In this document: one piece after another, positions 62,886 to 64,000 of the stretch
How positions within the stretch are numbered: the first letter of the stretch is position 1
How the letters are laid out: every line of letters begins with the position of its first letter
Source of the DNA: Pieris napi
Lineage: Eukaryota; Arthropoda; Insecta; Lepidoptera; Pieridae
NCBI RefSeq assembly: GCF_905475465.1
Contig: NC_062251.1
Location: 7,433,001 to 7,497,000, forward strand
DNA: 64,000 nt
Direction of reading: 5' to 3'
Position numbers and translations under genes: made by a program
Notes under the pieces: generated by a model
Databases searched by the model: none
Told to the model about the DNA's origin: nothing
The model's input: the letters and a program-made list of their open reading frames with translations, nothing else

Positions 62886-63720
62886 AGTTAAATTAGTAAC
62901 CTCAACGGTCCGAAATCGCGAAACGTCACGTGTTTCGTTTGCGACATCAACATATTGGGAAGTTTTTAACCGGTATTTGCAGTAGTCCTGTGTCGGTTAT
63001 GAACGACCGAGTCAAAACGACCGAGTCCCAACAATCGCGTGATTGATACAATCGTTCATAGCCGCTATATCCCAATCACGTTTGACCGACACGACCGACG
63101 CGACCGTGTATTCACAAAGCGCACGCTATGAAATGGTAGCTCCTCGGTTACTATCGGCTCTCGGTCTCATGAACATTCGCGATTGACATTCACTCGGTTA
63201 ATTTCTGAAGACCGAAACTAGGGTCAAGCTATATTGAACTTTAATACTTAGGCGCGAAAGTAATAATTTTCCTTCGTATCTCGATTCAAGGAAAAAATAT
63301 TCGTAACTTGTAGATTTTAAGGGCTACTTTAACATGTGGATTTTTACGCGCTTTTTGTTTACGCGGGTCAAATTCAAAATGTAAACAATTGCCGTTGTAA
63401 ATTTGTACCTATGATTTGTGTAAGCATTGTTAAATAGAAATTTATAGAGTCAAGTAGTATAGTTTAAAGTTATTAATTAGAGAATGTGATTATTAAGACT
63501 CTTAATTTCGATTTGGATATTAAAAAAAATTGTAAGTATTTATTATAGATATTAATTTGGTGACACTTTTTAAATTTTATTTCGGTTATTGCATGATTTG
63601 TTTGTTTTAGCTTAACACTTGGTGCTGGAAGCTGTGCCTTTGATCAATTGAAATTCGTGCTACGTTATTTCTGAATTATATTATTATAATTCTTCTAACA
63701 TCAATTATCAAGAACTCCCA
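62886..63720 (+). promoter_or_regulatory. 5' end of a hAT element with CGACCG/CGGTC subterminal motifs
   Basis: From 62900 to 63220 ACGACCGA-like words occur in both directions (for example about 63004, 63018, 63088, 63096, 63104, and CTCGGT at 63143, 63160, 63194). This density suggests transposase-binding subterminal repeats ahead of the BED transposase at 63722. The element's terminus was not found. The rest is AT-rich. Confidence 0.5.
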
Positions 63721-63721
63721 T

Positions 63722-64000
63722 AATGTCTGGAATAATGAAAAAAAAAGTTATATTTGGCAACATTTCTCACCGATTAATAATCAAAAAGCGAAATGCGAGC
63801 ACTGCTCTAAAGTACTTTCTTTTAGTGGTGGTGCTACCGGAAATTTAAATAGGCACATGAAAAAATTACATGGGACTATACAATTACTGCCATCGTTTGG
63901 GGAAGTAAATTTAAGAACAAATGACGATTTGTTTGCAGAGCCATCTACTTCTACAACAATGCCAGGAAATTCAGAAAGCCCAGAAAATATTTCTACAAAT
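63722..64000 (+). CDS. hAT transposase N-terminus with BED zinc finger (runs off window)
   Basis: ATGTCTGGAATAATG leads into a 9-A run; the next frame reads SYIWQHFSPINNQKAKCEHC then SKVLSFSGGATGNLNRHMKK LH, a BED finger (W, CX2C, HX4H). It goes on to an acidic/Ser-rich linker through the window end. The first Met and the finger are one base out of register at the A-run, either an indel or an upstream exon start. BED fingers bind the element's ends. Confidence 0.75.

Overview
The window is eukaryotic and almost certainly from an insect (or another arthropod). It is AT-rich, has GT-AG introns, and is built almost entirely of transposable elements (TEs) typical of insects: PIF/Harbinger elements with MADF partner genes, Jockey/I-type LINEs, BEL/Pao and Ty3/gypsy elements, an errantivirus-type envelope remnant, Helitrons, piggyBac, pogo, hAT, Tc3-like, Merlin, Polinton and Penelope pieces. 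I see no convincing single-copy host gene, rRNA gene, functional tRNA gene, CRISPR array or bacterial operon. Family assignments come from reading motifs, not from database searches; the species cannot be fixed from this sequence.

Layout. 1-3.3 kb: pieces of two Harbinger elements, a Polinton protease fragment and a LINE tail. 3.3-5.4 kb: two adjoining broken Tc1/mariner-superclass transposases. 6.4-7.05 kb: a 60-bp minisatellite. 7.3-9.5 kb: a DUF4806-like pseudogene and a MADF gene cut by a LINE piece. 9.6-12.7 kb: a Harbinger element whose transposase runs in frame into a retroviral-type envelope fragment. 13.4-16.6 kb: a frameshifted DUF7869-type, transposase-like gene. 18.0-27.3 kb: a seven-coding-exon Mutator-like/YqaJ gene, broken by a stop codon, a frameshift and a 5.1-kb gag-only LINE with a poly-A tail and target-site duplication (TSD). 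28.0-31.3 kb: a complete Harbinger element with terminal inverted repeats (TIRs), TAA TSDs and two intact genes. 31.3-40 kb: a mosaic of LINE, BEL, gypsy, hAT, Tc3-like and Helitron fragments. 40.06-46.83 kb: an LTR retrotransposon with near-identical 259-bp LTRs, a GTAC TSD, a second intact Harbinger inside its gag gene, and an array of 12 hairpins before its 3' LTR. 47-64 kb: a Helitron, BEL integrase, Penelope tail, several LINE gags, a tRNA-derived SINE, piggyBac, hAT, a pogo element with TIRs, a second DUF7869 copy, a Helitron deletion derivative and the start of a hAT element.

Two things stand out. First, every informative Harbinger copy here has the same interdigitated plan: transposase exon 1, MADF exon 2 on the other strand, transposase exon 2, MADF exon 1 on the other strand, so each gene has an exon inside the other's intron. 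In two copies both genes are intact across the inferred splices. Second, the hairpin array at 46.01-46.43 kb keeps one 11-nt loop consensus (TGGANNCRCTC) while the stems differ yet remain self-complementary, which points to selection on structure. A hairpin-bearing tandem repeat in the 3' region of the gag-only LINE is a looser parallel.
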